From Avena insularis (lineage: Eukaryota > Streptophyta > Magnoliopsida > Poales > Poaceae), in contig CM042688.1 in NCBI GenBank assembly GCA_023614405.1, positions 444,282,028 to 444,346,027 of the forward strand: a stretch of 64,000 bases of DNA. Direction: 5' to 3'. Below are positions 14,034-29,000 of this stretch, piece by piece. Position numbers and translations under genes: made by a program. How positions within the stretch are numbered: position 1 is the first letter of the stretch; each line of letters opens with the position of its first letter. The notes below the pieces were generated by a model. That model saw only the letters and a program-made list of their open reading frames with translations. It was not told where the DNA came from and ran no database searches.

Positions 14034-17000
14034 TTAAGAACACATATGGATCCATATGTGGTTTGTGGAGAAGAACACACATGCAATGACACTAGTTGAT
14101 CCATGTGTGGTTTGTGCAAAGAACACACATGCAACAACACTGGTTGATCGATATGTGGTTTGTGGAAAGAACACACGTGCAATGACCCTGGTTGATCCAT
14201 GTGTGGTTTGTGGATAGAACACACATGCAATGACTCTAGTGGGGCCATATGTGGTTTGTGAAAAGAACACACATGCATTGACCACTGGTTGATCCATATG
14301 TGGTTTGTGGAAAGAACACACATGCAATGAACACTGGTGGATCCATAAGTGGTTTGTGGAAAGAACACACATGCAGTGATTCTAATGCTAGTTTTAGTTA
14401 AGAACACATATGGATCCATATGTGGTTTGTGGAGAAGAACACACATGCAATGACACTAGTTAATCCATGTGTGGTTTGTGCAAAGAACACACATGCAATG
14501 AAACTGGTTGATCCATATGTGGTTTGTGGAAAGAACACACGTGCAATGACACTAGTTGATCCATGTGTGGTTTGTGGATAAAACACACATGCAATTACTG
14601 TAGTGGGTCCATATGTGGTTTGTGGAAAGAACGCACAAGCATTGACCACTTGTTGATCCATATGTGGTTTGTGGAAAGAACACACATGCAATGACTCTAG
14701 TGGGTCCATATGTGGTTTGTGAAAAGAACACACAAGCAATGACCACAGGTAGATCCATATGTGGTTTGTGGAAAGAACACACATGCAATGCCACTGGTTG
14801 ATCCATGTGTGGTTTGTGTAAAGAACACACATGCAATGACTCTAGTGCTAGTTTTAGCATAAGAACACACATGCAATGGCTCTAATGGATCCATATGTGG
14901 TTTGTGGAAAAGAACACACATGCAATGACCACTGGTTGATCCATGTGTGGTTTGTGGAAAGAACACACATGCAATGACACTGGATGATACATATGTGGTT
15001 TGTGGAAAGAACTCACGAGCAATGATGGTTGATCCATGTGTGGTTTGTGGATAGAACACACATGCAATGACTCTAGTTGGTCCATCTGTGGTTTCTGAAA
15101 AGAACACACATGCAATGACCACTGGTTGATCCATATGTGGTTTGTGCAAAGAACACACATGCAATGACTCTAGTGGGTCCATATGTGGTTTGTGAAAAGA
15201 ACACACATGAAATGACCACAAGTTGATCCATGTGTGGTTTGTGGAAAGAACACACATGCAATTACTCTAGTGCTAGTTTTAGTATAAGAACACACAAGCA
15301 ATGACTCTAGTGGGTCCGTATGTGATTTGTGGAAAGAACACACATGCAATGACACTAGTTGATCCATGTGTGGTTTCTGGAAATAACACACATGCAATGA
15401 CTCTAGTGCTGGTTTTAGTATAAGATAACACATGCAATGACTCTAGTGAGTCCATATGTGGTTTGTGGAAAAGAACACACATGCAATGAACACTGGTGGA
15501 TCCATAAGTGGTTTGTGGAAAGAACACACATGCAGTGATTCTAATGCTAGTTTTAGTTAAGAACACATATGGATCCATATGTGGTTTGTGGAGAAGAACA
15601 CACATGCAATGACACTAGTTAATCCATGTGTGGTTTGTGCAAAGAACACACATGCAATGAAACTGGTTGATCCATATGTGGTTTGTGGAAAGAACACACG
15701 TGCAATGACACTGGTTGATCCATGTGTGGTTTGTGGATAAAACACACATGCAATTACTGTAGTGGGTCCATATGTGGTTTGTGAAAAGAACGCACAATCA
15801 TTGACCACTTGTTGATCCATATGTGGTTTGTGGAAAGAACACACATGCAATGACTCTAGTGGGTCCATATGTGGATTGTGAAAAGAACACAAGCAATGAC
15901 CAGGTAGATCCATATGTGGTTTATGGAAAGAACACACATGCAATGCCACTGGTTGATCCATGTGTGGTTTGTGTAAAGAACACACATGCAATGACTCTAG
16001 TGCTAGTTTTAGCATAAGAACACACATGCAATGGCTCTAATGGATCCATATGTGGTTTGTGGAAAAGAACACACATGCAATGACCACTTGTTGATCCATG
16101 TGTGGTTTGTGGAAAGAACACACATGCAATGATAGTGGTGTATCCATGTGTGGATTGTGAAAAGAACACAGATGCAATGAGTCTAGTGCTGGTTTTAGTA
16201 TAAGAACACACATGCAATGACTCTAGTGGGTCCACATGTCGTTTGTTAAAAGAACACACATGCAATGACCACTGGTAGATCCATATGTGGTTTGTGGAAA
16301 AGAACAAACATACATTGAACATTGGTGGATCCATAAGTGGTTTGTGGAAAGAACACACATGAAGTGACTCTAATGCTGGTTTTAGTTTAAGAACACACAA
16401 GCAATGACTCTAGTGGGTCCATATGTGATTTGTGGAAAGAACACACATGCAATGACACTAGTTGATCCATGTGGTTTGTGGAAAGAACACACATGCAATG
16501 CCATTGGTTGATCCATGTGGTGGTTTGTGGAAATAACACATGCAATGAATCTAATGGATCCATATGTGGTTTGTGAAAAAGAACACACATGCAATGACCA
16601 CTGGTTGATCCTTGTGGTTTGTGGGAAGAACACACATGCAATGACACTAGTTGATCCATGTGTGGTTTGTGGAAAGAACAAACATGCAATGACACTGGTT
16701 GATCCATATGTGGTTTATGGAAAGAACACACGTGCAATAATGGTTGATCCATGTGTGGTTTGTGGATAGAACACACATGCAATGACTCTAGTTGGTCCAT
16801 CTATGGTTTGTGAAAAGAACACACATGCAATGACCACTGCCTGATCCATATGTGGTTTGTGGAAAGAACACATGCAATGACACTAGTGGGTCCATATGTG
16901 GTTTGTGAAAAGAACACACATGCAATGAACACTAGTTGATCCATAAGTGGGTTGTGGAAAGCACACACATGCAATGCTTAGTTGATCCATGTGTGGTCTG

Positions 17001-20000
17001 TGGAAAGAACACACATGCAATTACTCTAGTGCTAGTTTTAGTATAAGCACACACAAGCAATGACTCTAGTGGGTCCATATGTCATTTGTGGAAAGAACGC
17101 ACATGCAATGACACTAGTTGATCCATGTGTGGTTTCTAGAAATAACACACATGCAAGGACTCTAGTGCTGGTTTTAGTAGAAGAACACACATGCAATGAC
17201 TCTAGTGGGTCCATATGTGGTGTTCGGAAAGAACACACATGCAATGACTCTAGTGGGTCCACATGTGGTTTGTGAAAAGAACGCACATGCAATGACCACT
17301 GGTTGATCCATATGTGGTTTGTGGAAAGAACACACATGCAATGAACACTGGTGGATCCATAAGTGGTTTGTGGAAAGAACACACATGCAGTGATTCTAAT
17401 GCTAGTTTTAGTTAAGAACACATATGGATCCATATGTGGTTTGTGGAGAAGAACACACATGCAATGACACTAGTTGATCCATGTGTGGTTTGTGCAAAGA
17501 ACACACATGCAACAACACTGGTTGATCGATATGTGGTTTGTGGAAAGAACACACGTGCAATGACCCTGGTTGATCCATGTGTGGTTTGTGGATAGAACAC
17601 ACATGCAATGACTCTAGTGGGGCCATATGTGGTTTGTGAAAAGAACACACATGCATTGACCACTGGTTGATCCATATGTGGTTTGTGGAAAGAACACACA
17701 TGCAATGAACACTGGTGGATCCATAAGTGGTTTGTGGAAAGAACACACATGCAGTGATTCTAATGCTAGTTTTAGTTAAGAACACATATGGATCCATATG
17801 TGGTTTGTGGAGAAGAACACACATGCAATGACACTAGTTAATCCATGTGTGGTTTGTGCAAAGAACACACATGCAATGAAACTGGTTGATCCATATGTGG
17901 TTTGTGGAAAGAACACATGCAATGACACTAGTTGATCCATGTGTGGTTTGTGGATAAACACACATGCAATTACTGTAGTGGGTCCATATGTGGTTTGTGG
18001 AAAGAACGCACAAGCATTGACCACTTGTTGATCCATATGTGGTTTGTGGAAAGAACACACATGCAATGACTCTAGTGGGTCCATATGTGGTTTGTGAAAA
18101 GAACACACAAGCAATGACCACAGGTAGATCCATATGTGGTTTGTGGAAAGAACACACATGCAATGCCACTGGTTGATCCATGTGTGGTTTGTGTAAAGAA
18201 CACACATGCAATGACTCTAGTGCTAGTTTTAGCATAAGAACACACATGCAATGGCTCTAATGGATCCATATGTGGTTTGTGGAAAAGAACACACATGCAA
18301 TGACCACTGGTTGATCCATGTGTGGTTTGTGGAAAGAACACACATGCAATGACACTGGATGATACATATGTGGTTTGTGGAAAGAACTCACGTGCAATGA
18401 TGGTTGATCCATGTGTGGTTTGTGGATAGAACACACATGCAATGACTCTAGTTGGTCCATCTGTGGTTTCTGAAAAGAACACACATGCAATGACCACTGG
18501 TTGATCCATATGTGGTTTGTGCAAAGAACACACATGCAATGACTCTAGTGGGTCCATATGTGGTTTGTGAAAAGAACACACATGAAATGACCACAAGTTG
18601 ATCCATGTGTGGTTTGTGGAAAGAACACACATGCAATTACTCTAGTGCTAGTTTTAGTATAAGAACACACAAGCAATGACTCTAGTGGGTCCGTATGTGA
18701 TTTGTGGAAAGAACACACATGCAATGACACTAGTTGATCCATGTGTGGTTTCTGGAAATAACACACATGCAATGACTCTAGTGCTGGTTTTAGTATAAGA
18801 ACACACATGCAATGACTCTAGTGAGTCCATATGTGGTTTGTGGAAAAGAACACACATGCAATGAACACTGGTGGATCCATAAGTGGTTTGTGGAAAGAAC
18901 ACACATGCAGTGATTCTAATGCTAGTTTTAGTTAAGAACACATATGGATCCATATGTGGTTTGTGGAGAAGAACACACATGCAATGACACTAGTTAATCC
19001 ATGTGTGGTTTGTGCAAAGAACACACATGCAATGAAACTGGTTGATCCATATGTGGTTTGTGGAAAGAACACACGTGCAATGACACTGGTTGATCCATGT
19101 GTGGTTTGTGGATAAAACACACATGCAATTACTGTAGTGGGTCCATATGTGGTTTGTGAAAAGAACGCACAAGCATTGACCACTTGTTGATCCATATGTG
19201 GTTTGTGGAAAGAACACACATGCAATGACTCTAGTGGGTCCATATGTGGTTTGTGAAAAGAACACACAAGCAATGACCACAGGTAGATCCATATGTGGTT
19301 TGTGGAAAGAACACACATGCAATGCCACTGGTTGATCCATGTGTGGTTTGTGTAAAGAACACACATGCAATGACTCTAGTGCTAGTTTTAGCATAAGAAC
19401 ACACATGCAATGGCTCTAATGGATCCATATGTGGTTTGTGGAAAAGAACACACATGCAATGACCACTTGTTGATCCATGTGTGGTTTGTGGAAAGAACAC
19501 ACATGCAATGATAGTGGTGTATCCATATGTGGATTGTGAAAAGAACACAGATGCAATGAGTCTAGTGCTGGTTTTAGTATAAGAACACACATGCAATGAC
19601 TCTAGTGGGTCCACATGTCGTTTGTTAAAAGAACACACATGCAATGACCACTGGTAGATCCATATGTGGTTTGTGGAAAAGAACAAACATACATTGAACA
19701 TTGGTGGATCCATAAGTGGTTTGTGGAAAGAACACACATGAAGTGACTCTAATGCTGGTTTTAGTTTAAGAACACACAAGCAATGACTCTAGTGGGTCCA
19801 TATGTGATTTGTGGAAAGAACACACATGCAATGACACTAGTTTATCCATGTGTGGTTTGTGGAAAGGACACACATGCAATGCCATTGGTTGATCCATGTG
19901 GTGGTTTGTGGAAATAACACACATGCAATGAATCTAATGGATCCATATGTGGTTTGTGAAAAAGAACACACATGCAATGACCACTGGTTGATCCTTGTGT

Positions 20001-23000
20001 GGTTTGTGGGAAGAACACACATGCAATGACACTAGTTGATCCATGTGTGGTTTGTGGAAAGAACAAACATGCAATGACACTGGTTGATCCATATGTGGTT
20101 TATGGAAAGAACACACGTGCAATGATGGTTGATCCATGTGTGGTTTGTGGATAGAACACACATGCAATGACTCTAGTTGGTCCATCTATGGTTTGTGAAA
20201 AGAACACACATGCAATGACCACTGCCTGATCCATATGTGGTTTGTGGAAAGAACACATGCAATGACACTAGTGGGTCCATATGTGGTTTGTGAAAAGAAC
20301 ACACATGCAATGACCACTAGTTGATCCATATGTGGTTTGTGGAAAGCACACACATGCAATGCCGCTAGTTGATCCATGTGTGGTCTGTGGAAAGAACACA
20401 CATGCAATTACTCTAGTGCTAGTTTTAGTATAAGCACACAAGCAATGACTCTAGTGGGTCCATATGTCATTTGTGGAAAGAACGCACATGCAATGACACT
20501 AGTTGATCCATGTGTGGTTTCTAGAAATAACACACATGCAAGGTCTCTATTTCTTGTTTTAGTATAAGAAAAAACATGCAATGACTCTAGTGGGTCCATA
20601 TGTGGTCTGTGAAAAGAAGACACATGCAATGACTCTAGTGGGTCCACATGTGGTTTGTGAAAAGAACGCACATGCAATGACCACTGGTTGATCCATATGT
20701 GGTTTGTGGAAAAGAACACACATGCAATGAACACTGTGGATCCATAAGTGGTTTGTGGAAAGAACACACATGCAGTGATTCTAATGCTAGTTTTAGTTAA
20801 GAACACATATGGATCCATATGTGGTTTGTGGAGAAGAACACACATGCAATGACACTAGTTGATCCATGTGTGGTTTGTGCAAAGAACACACATGCAACAA
20901 CACTGGTTGATCGATATGTGGTTTGTGGAAAGAACACACGTGCAATGACCCTGGTTGATCCATGTGTGGTTTGTGGATAGAACACACATGCAATGACTCT
21001 AGTGGGGCCATATGTGGTTTGTGAAAAGAACACACATGCATTGACCACTGGTTGATCCATATGTGGTTTGTGGAAAGAACACACATGCAATGAACACTGG
21101 TGGATCCATAAGTGGTTTGTGGAAAGAACACACATGCAGTGATTCTAATGCTAGTTTTAGTTAAGAACACATATGGATCCATATGTGGTTTGTGGAGAAG
21201 AACACACATGCAATGACACTAGTTAATCCATGTGTGGTTTGTGCAAAGAACACACATGCAATGAAACTGGTTGATCCATATGTGGTTTGTGGAAAGAACA
21301 CACGTGCAATGACACTAGTTGATCCATGTGTGGTTTGTGGATAAAACACACATGCAATTACTGTAGTGGGTCCATATGTGGTTTGTGAAAAGAACGCACA
21401 AGCATTGACCACTTGTTGATCCATATGTGGTTTGTGGAAAGAACACACATGCAATGACTCTAGTGGGTCCATATGTGGTTTGTGAAAAGAACACACAAGC
21501 AATGACCACAGGTAGATCCATATGTGGTTTGTGGAAAGAACACACATGCAATGACAGTGGTGTATCCATGTGTGGATTGTGAAAAGAACACAGATGCAAT
21601 GAGTCTAGTGCTGGTTTTAGTATAAGAACACACATGCAATGACTCTAGTGCTAGTTTTAGCATAAGAACACACATGCAATGGCTCTAATGGATCCATATG
21701 TGGTTTGTGGAAAAGAACACACATGCAATGACCACTGGTTGATCCATGTGTGGTTTGTGGAAAGAACACACATGCAATGACAGTGGTGTATCCATGTGTG
21801 GATTGTGAAAAGAACACAGATGCAATGAGTCTAGTGCTGGTTTTAGTATAAGAACACACATGCAATGACTCTAGTGGGTCCACATGTGGTTTGTGAAAAG
21901 AACACACATGCAATGACCACTGGTAGATCCATATGTGATTTGTGGAAAAGAACAAACATACATTGAACATTGGTGGATCCATAAGTGGTTTGTGGAAAGA
22001 ACACACATGAAGTGACTCTAATGCTGGTTTTAGTTTAAGAACACACAAGCAATGACTCTAGTGGGTCCATATGTGATTTGTGGAAAGAACACACATGCAA
22101 TGACACTAGTTGATCCATGTGTGGTTTGTGGAAAGAACACACATGCAATGCCATTGGTTGATCCATGTGGTGGTTTGTGGAAATAACACACATGCAATGA
22201 ATCTAATGGATCCATATGTGGTTTGTGAAAAAGAACACACATGTAATGACCACTGGTTGATCCATGTGTGGTTTGTGGAAAGAACACACATGCAATGACA
22301 CTAGTTGATCCATGTGTGGTTTGTGGAAAGAACACACATGCAATGACACTGGTTGATCCATATGTGGTTTGTGGAAAGAACACACGTGCAATGATGGTTG
22401 ATCCATGTGTGGTTTGTGGATAGAACACACATGCAATGACTCTAGTTGGTCCATCTGTGGTTTGTGAAAAAAACACACATGCAATGACCACTGCTTGATC
22501 CATATGTGGTTTGTGGAAAGAACACATGCAATGACACTAGTGGGTCCATATGTGGTTTGTGAAAAGAACACACATGCAATGACCACTGGTTGATCCATAT
22601 GTGGTTTGTGGAAAGCACACACATGCAATGCCGCTAGTTGATCCATGTGTGGTTTGTGGAAAGAACACACATGCAATTACTCTAGTGCTAGTTTTAGTAT
22701 AAGCACACAAGCAATGACTCTAGTGGGTCCATATGTCATTTGTGGAAAGAACGCACATGCAATGACACTAGTTGATCCATGTGTGGTTTCTAGAAATAAC
22801 ACACATGCAAGTACTCTAGTGCTGGTTTTAGTATAAGAACACACATGCAATGACTCTAGTGGGTCCATATGTGGTTTGTGAAAAGAACACACATGCAATG
22901 ACTCTAGTGGGTCCACATGTGGTTTGTTAAAAGAACACACATGCAATGACCACTGGTAGATCCATATGTGGTTTGTGGAAAAGAACAAACATACATTGAA

Positions 23001-26000
23001 CATTGGTGGATCCATAAGTGGTTTGTGGAAAGAACACACATGAAGTGACTCTAATGCTGGTTTTAGTTTAAGAACACACAAGCAATGACTCTAGTGGGTC
23101 CATATGTGATTTGTGGAAAGAACACACATGCAATGACACTAGTTGATCCATGTGTGGTTTGTGGAAAGAACACACATGCAATGCCATTGGTTGATCCATG
23201 TGGTGGTTTGTGGAAATAACACACATGCAATGAATCTAATGGATCCATATGTGGTTTGTGAAAAAGAACACACATGCAATGACCACTGGTTGATCCTTGT
23301 GTGGTTTGTGGAAAGAACACACATGCAATGACACTAGTTGATCCATGTGTGGTTTGTGGAAAGAACAAACATGCAATGACACTGGTTGATCCATATGTGG
23401 TTTGTGGAAAGAACACACGTGCAATGATGGTTGGTCCATGTGTGGTTTGTGGATAGAACACACATGCAATGACTCTAGTTGGTCCATCTGTGGTTTGTGA
23501 AAAGAACACACATGCAATGACCACTGCTTGATCCATATGTGGTTTGTGGAAAGAACACATGCAATGACACTAGTGGGTCCATATGTGGTTTGTGAAAAGA
23601 ACACACATGCAATGCGGCTAGTTGATCCATGTGTGGTCTGTGGAAAGAACACACATGCAATTACTCTAGCGCTAGTTTTAGTATAAGCACACACAAGCAA
23701 TGACTCTAGTGGGTCCATATGTCATTTGTGGAAAGAACGCACATGCAATGACACTAGTTGATCCATGTGTGGTTTCTAGAAATAACACACATGCAAGGAC
23801 TCTAGTGCTGGTTTTAGAAGAAGAACACACATGCAATGACTCTAGTGGGTCCATATGTGGTCTGTGAAAAGAACACACATGCAATGACTCTAGTGGGTCC
23901 ACATGTGGTTTGTGAAAAGACTGCACATGCAATGACCACTGGTTGATCCATATGTGGTTTGTGGAAAAGAACACACATGCAATGAACACTGGTGGATCCA
24001 TAAGTGGTTTGTGGAAAGAACACACATGCAGTGATTCTAATGCTAGTTTTAGTTAAGAACACATATGGATCCATATGTGGTTTGTGGAGAAGAACACACA
24101 TGCAATGACACTAGTTGATCCATGTGTGGTTTGTGCAAAGAACACACATGCAACAACACTGGTTGATCGATATGTGGTTTGTGGAAAGAACACACGCAAT
24201 GACCTGCTGATCCATGTGTGGTTTGTGGATAGAACACACATGCAATGACTCTAGTGGGGCCATATGTGGTTTGTGAAAAGAACACACATGCATTGACCAC
24301 TGGTTGATCCATATGTGGTTTGTGGAAAGAACACACATGCAATGAACACTGGTGGATCCATAAGTGGTTTGTGGAAAGAACACACATGCAGTGATTCTAA
24401 TGCTAGTTTTAGTTAAGAACACATATGGATCCATATGTGGTTTGTGAAGAACACACATGCAATGACACTAGTTAATCCATGTGTGGTTTGTGCAAAGAAC
24501 ACACATGCAATGAAACTGGTTGATCCATATGTGGTTTGTGGAAAGAACACACGTGCAATGACACTGGTTGATCCATGTGTGGTTTGTGGATAAAACACAC
24601 ATGCAATTACTGTAGTGGGTCCATATGTGGTTTGTGAAAAGAACGCACAAGCATTGACCACTTGTTGATCCATATGTGGTTTGTGGAAAGAACACACATG
24701 CAATGACTCTAGTGGGTCCATATGTGGTTTGTGAAAAGAACACACAAGCAATGACCACAGGTAGATCCATATGTGGTTTGTGGAAAGAACACACATGCAA
24801 TGACAGTGGTGTATCCATGTGTGGATTGTGAAAAGAACACAGATGCAATGAGTCTAGTGCTGGTTTTAGTATAAGAACACACATGCAATGACTCTAGTGG
24901 GTCCACATGTGGTTTGTGAAAAGAACACACATGCAATGACCACTGGTAGATCCATATGTGGTTTGTGGAAAAGAACAAACATACATTGAACATTGGTGGA
25001 TCCATAAGTGGTTTGTGGAAAGAACACACATGAAGTGACTCTAATGCTGGTTTTAGTTTAAGAACACACAAGAAATGACTCTAGTGGGTCCATATGTGAT
25101 TTGTGGAAAGAACACACATGCAATGACACTAGTTGATCCATGTGTGGTTTGTGGAAAGAACACACATGCAATGCCATTGGTTGATCCATGTGGTGGTTTG
25201 TGGAAATAACACACATGCAATGAATCTAATGGATCCATATGTGGTTTGTGAAAAATAACACACATGCAATGACCACTGGTTGATCCATGTGTGGTTTGTG
25301 GAAAGAACACACATGCAATGACACTAGTTGATCCATGTGTGGTTTGTGGAAAGAACACACATGCAATGACACTGGTTGATCCATATGTGGTTTGTGGAAA
25401 GAACACACGTGCAATGATGGTTGATCCATGTGTGGTTTGTGGATAGAACACACATGCAATGACTCTAGTTGGTCCATCTGTGGTTTTTGAAAAAAACTCT
25501 CCTGCAATGACCACTGCTTGATCCATATGTGGTTTGTGGAAAGAACACATGCAATGACACTAGTGGGTCCATATGTGGTTTGTGAAAAGAACACACATGC
25601 AATGACCACTGGTTGATCCATATGTGGTTTGTGGAAAGCACACACATGCAATGCCGCTAGTTGATCCATGTGTGGTTTGTGGAAAGAACACACATGCAAT
25701 TACTCTAGTGCTAGTTTTAGTATAAGCACACACAAGCAATGACTCTAGTGGGTCCATATGTCATTTGTGGAAAGAACGCACATGCAATGACACTAGTTGA
25801 TCCATGTGTGGTTTCTAGAAATAACACACATGCAAGTACTCTAGTGCTGGTTTTAGTATAAGAACACACATGCAATGACTCTAGTGGGTCCATATGTGGT
25901 TTGTGAAAAGAACACACATGCAATGACTGTAGTGGGTCCACATGTGGTTTGTTAAAAGAACACACATGCAATGACCACTGGTAGATCAATATGTGGTTTG

Positions 26001-29000
26001 TGGAAAAGAACAAACATACATTGAACATTGGTGGATCCATAAGTGGTTTGTGGAAAGAACACACATGAAGTGACTCTAATGCTGGTTTTAGTTTAAGAAC
26101 ACACAAGCAATGACTCTAGTGGGTCCATATGTGATTTGTGGAAAGAACACACATGCAATGACACTAGTTGATCCATGTGTGGTTTGTGGAAAGAACACAC
26201 ATGCAATGCCATTGGTTGATCCATGTGGTGGTTTGTGGAAACAACACACATGCAATGAATCTAATGGATCCATATGTGGTTTGTGAAAAAGAACACACAT
26301 GCAATGACCACTGGTTGATCCTTGTGTGGTTTGTGGAAAGAACACACATGCAATGACACTAGTTGATCCATGTGTGGTTTGTGGAAAGAACAAACATGCA
26401 ATGACACTGGTTGATCCATATGTGGTTTGTGGAAAGAACACACGTGCAATGATGGTTGGTCCATGTGTGGTTTGTGGATAGAACACACATGCAATGACTC
26501 TAGTTGGTCCATCTGTGGTTTGTGAAAAGAACACACATGCAATGACCACTGCTTGATCCATATGTGGTTTGTGGAAAGAACACATGCAATGACACTAGTG
26601 GGTCCATATGTGGTTTGTGAAAAGAACACACATGCAATGACCACTAGTTGATCCATATGTGGTTTGTGGAAAGCACACACATGCAATGCCGCTAGTTGAT
26701 CCATGTGTGGTCTGTGGAAAGAACACACATGCAATTACTCTAGTGCTAGTTTTAGTATAAGCACACACAAGCAATGACTCTAGTGGGTCCATATGTCATT
26801 TGTGGAAAGAACGCACATGCAATGACACTAGTTGATCCATGTGTGGTTTCTAGAAATAACACACATGCAAGGACTCTAGTGCTGGTTTTAGAAGAACACA
26901 CATGCAATGACTCTAGTGGGTCCATATGTGGTCTGTGAAAAGAACACACATGCAATGACTCTAGTGGGTCCACATGTGGTTTGTGAAAAGACCGCACATG
27001 CAATGACCACTGGTTGATCCATATGTGGTTTGTGGAAAAGAACACACATGCAATGAACACTGGTGGATCCATAAGTGGTTTGTGGAAAGAACACACATGC
27101 AGTGATTCTAATGCTAGTTTTAGTTAAGAACACATATGGATCCATATGTGGTTTGTGGAGAAGAACACACATGCAATGACACTAGTTGATCCATGTGTGG
27201 TTTGTGCAAAGAACACACATGCAACAACACTGGTTGATCGATATGTGGTTTGTGGAAAGAACACACGTGCAATGACCCTGGTTGATCCATGTGTGGTTTG
27301 TGGATAGAACACACATGCAATGACTCTAGTGGGGCCATATGTGGTTTGTGAAAAGAACACACATGCATTGACCACTGGTTGATCCATATGTGGTTTGTGG
27401 AAAGAACACACATGCAATGAACACTGGTGGATCCATAAGTGGTTTGTGGAAAGAACACACATGCAGTGATTCTAATGCTAGTTTTAGTTAAGAACACATA
27501 TGGATCCATATGTGGTTTGTGGAGAAGAACACACATGCAATGACACTAGTTAATCCATGTGTGGTTTGTGCAAAGAACACACATGCAATGAAACTGGTTG
27601 ATCCATATGTGGTTTGTGGAAAGAACACACGTGCAATGACACTGGTTGATCCATGTGTGGTTTGTGGATAAAACACACATGCAATTACTGTAGTGGGTCC
27701 ATATGTGGTTTGTGAAAAGAACGCACAAGCATTGACCACTTGTTGATCCATATGTGGTTTGTGGAAAGAACACACATGCAATGACTCTAGTGGGTCCATA
27801 TGTGGTTTGTGAAAAGAACACACAAGCAATGACCACAGGTAGATCCATATGTGGTTTGTGGAAAGAACACACATGCAATGACAGTGGTGTATCCATGTGT
27901 GGATTGTGAAAAGAACACAGATGCAATGAGTCTAGTGCTGGTTTTAGTATAAGAACACACATGCAATGACTCTAGTGGGTCCACATGTGGTTTGTGAAAA
28001 GAACACACATGCAATGACCACTGGTAGATCCATATGTGGTTTGTGGAAAAGAACAAACATACATTGAACATTGGTGGATCCATAAGTGGTTTGTGGAAAG
28101 AACACACATGAAGTGACTCTAATGCTGGTTTTAGTTTAAGAACACACAAGAAATGACTCTAGTGGGTCCATATGTGATTTGTGGAAAGAACACACATGCA
28201 ATGACACTAGTTGATCCATGTGTGGTTTGTGGAAAGAACACACATGCAATGCCATTGGTTGATCCATGTGGTGGTTTGTGGAAATAACACACATGCAATG
28301 AATCTAATGGATCCATATGTGGTTTGTGAAAAAGAACACACATGCAATGACCACTGGTTGATCCATGTGTGGTTTGTGCAAAGAACACACATGCAATGAC
28401 ACTAGTTGATCCATGTGTGGTTTGTGGAAAGAACACACATGCAATGACACTGGTTGATCCATATGTGGTTTGTGGAAAGAACACACGTGCAATGATGGTT
28501 GATCCATGTGTGGTTTGTGGATAGAACACACATGCAATGACTCTAGTTGGTCCATCTGTGGTTTTGAAAAAACTCCTGCAATGACCACGCTTGATCCATA
28601 TGTGGTTTGTGGAAACAACACATGCAATGACACTAGTGGGTCCATATGTGGTTTGTGAAAAGAACACACATGCAATGACCACTGGTTGATCCATATGTGG
28701 TTTGTGGAAAGCACACATGCAATGCCGCTAGTTGATCCATGTGTGGTTTGTGGAAAGAACACACATGCAATTACACTAGTGCTAGTTTTAGTATAAGCAC
28801 ACAAGCAATGACTCTAGTGGGTCCATATGTCATTTGTGGAAAGAACGCACATGCAATGACACTAGTTGATCCATGTGTGGTTTCTAGAAATAACACACAT
28901 GCAAGTACTCTAGTGCTGGTTTTAGTATAAGAACACACATGCAATGACTCTAGTGGGTCCATATGTGGTTTGTGAAAAGAACACACATGCAATGACTCTA

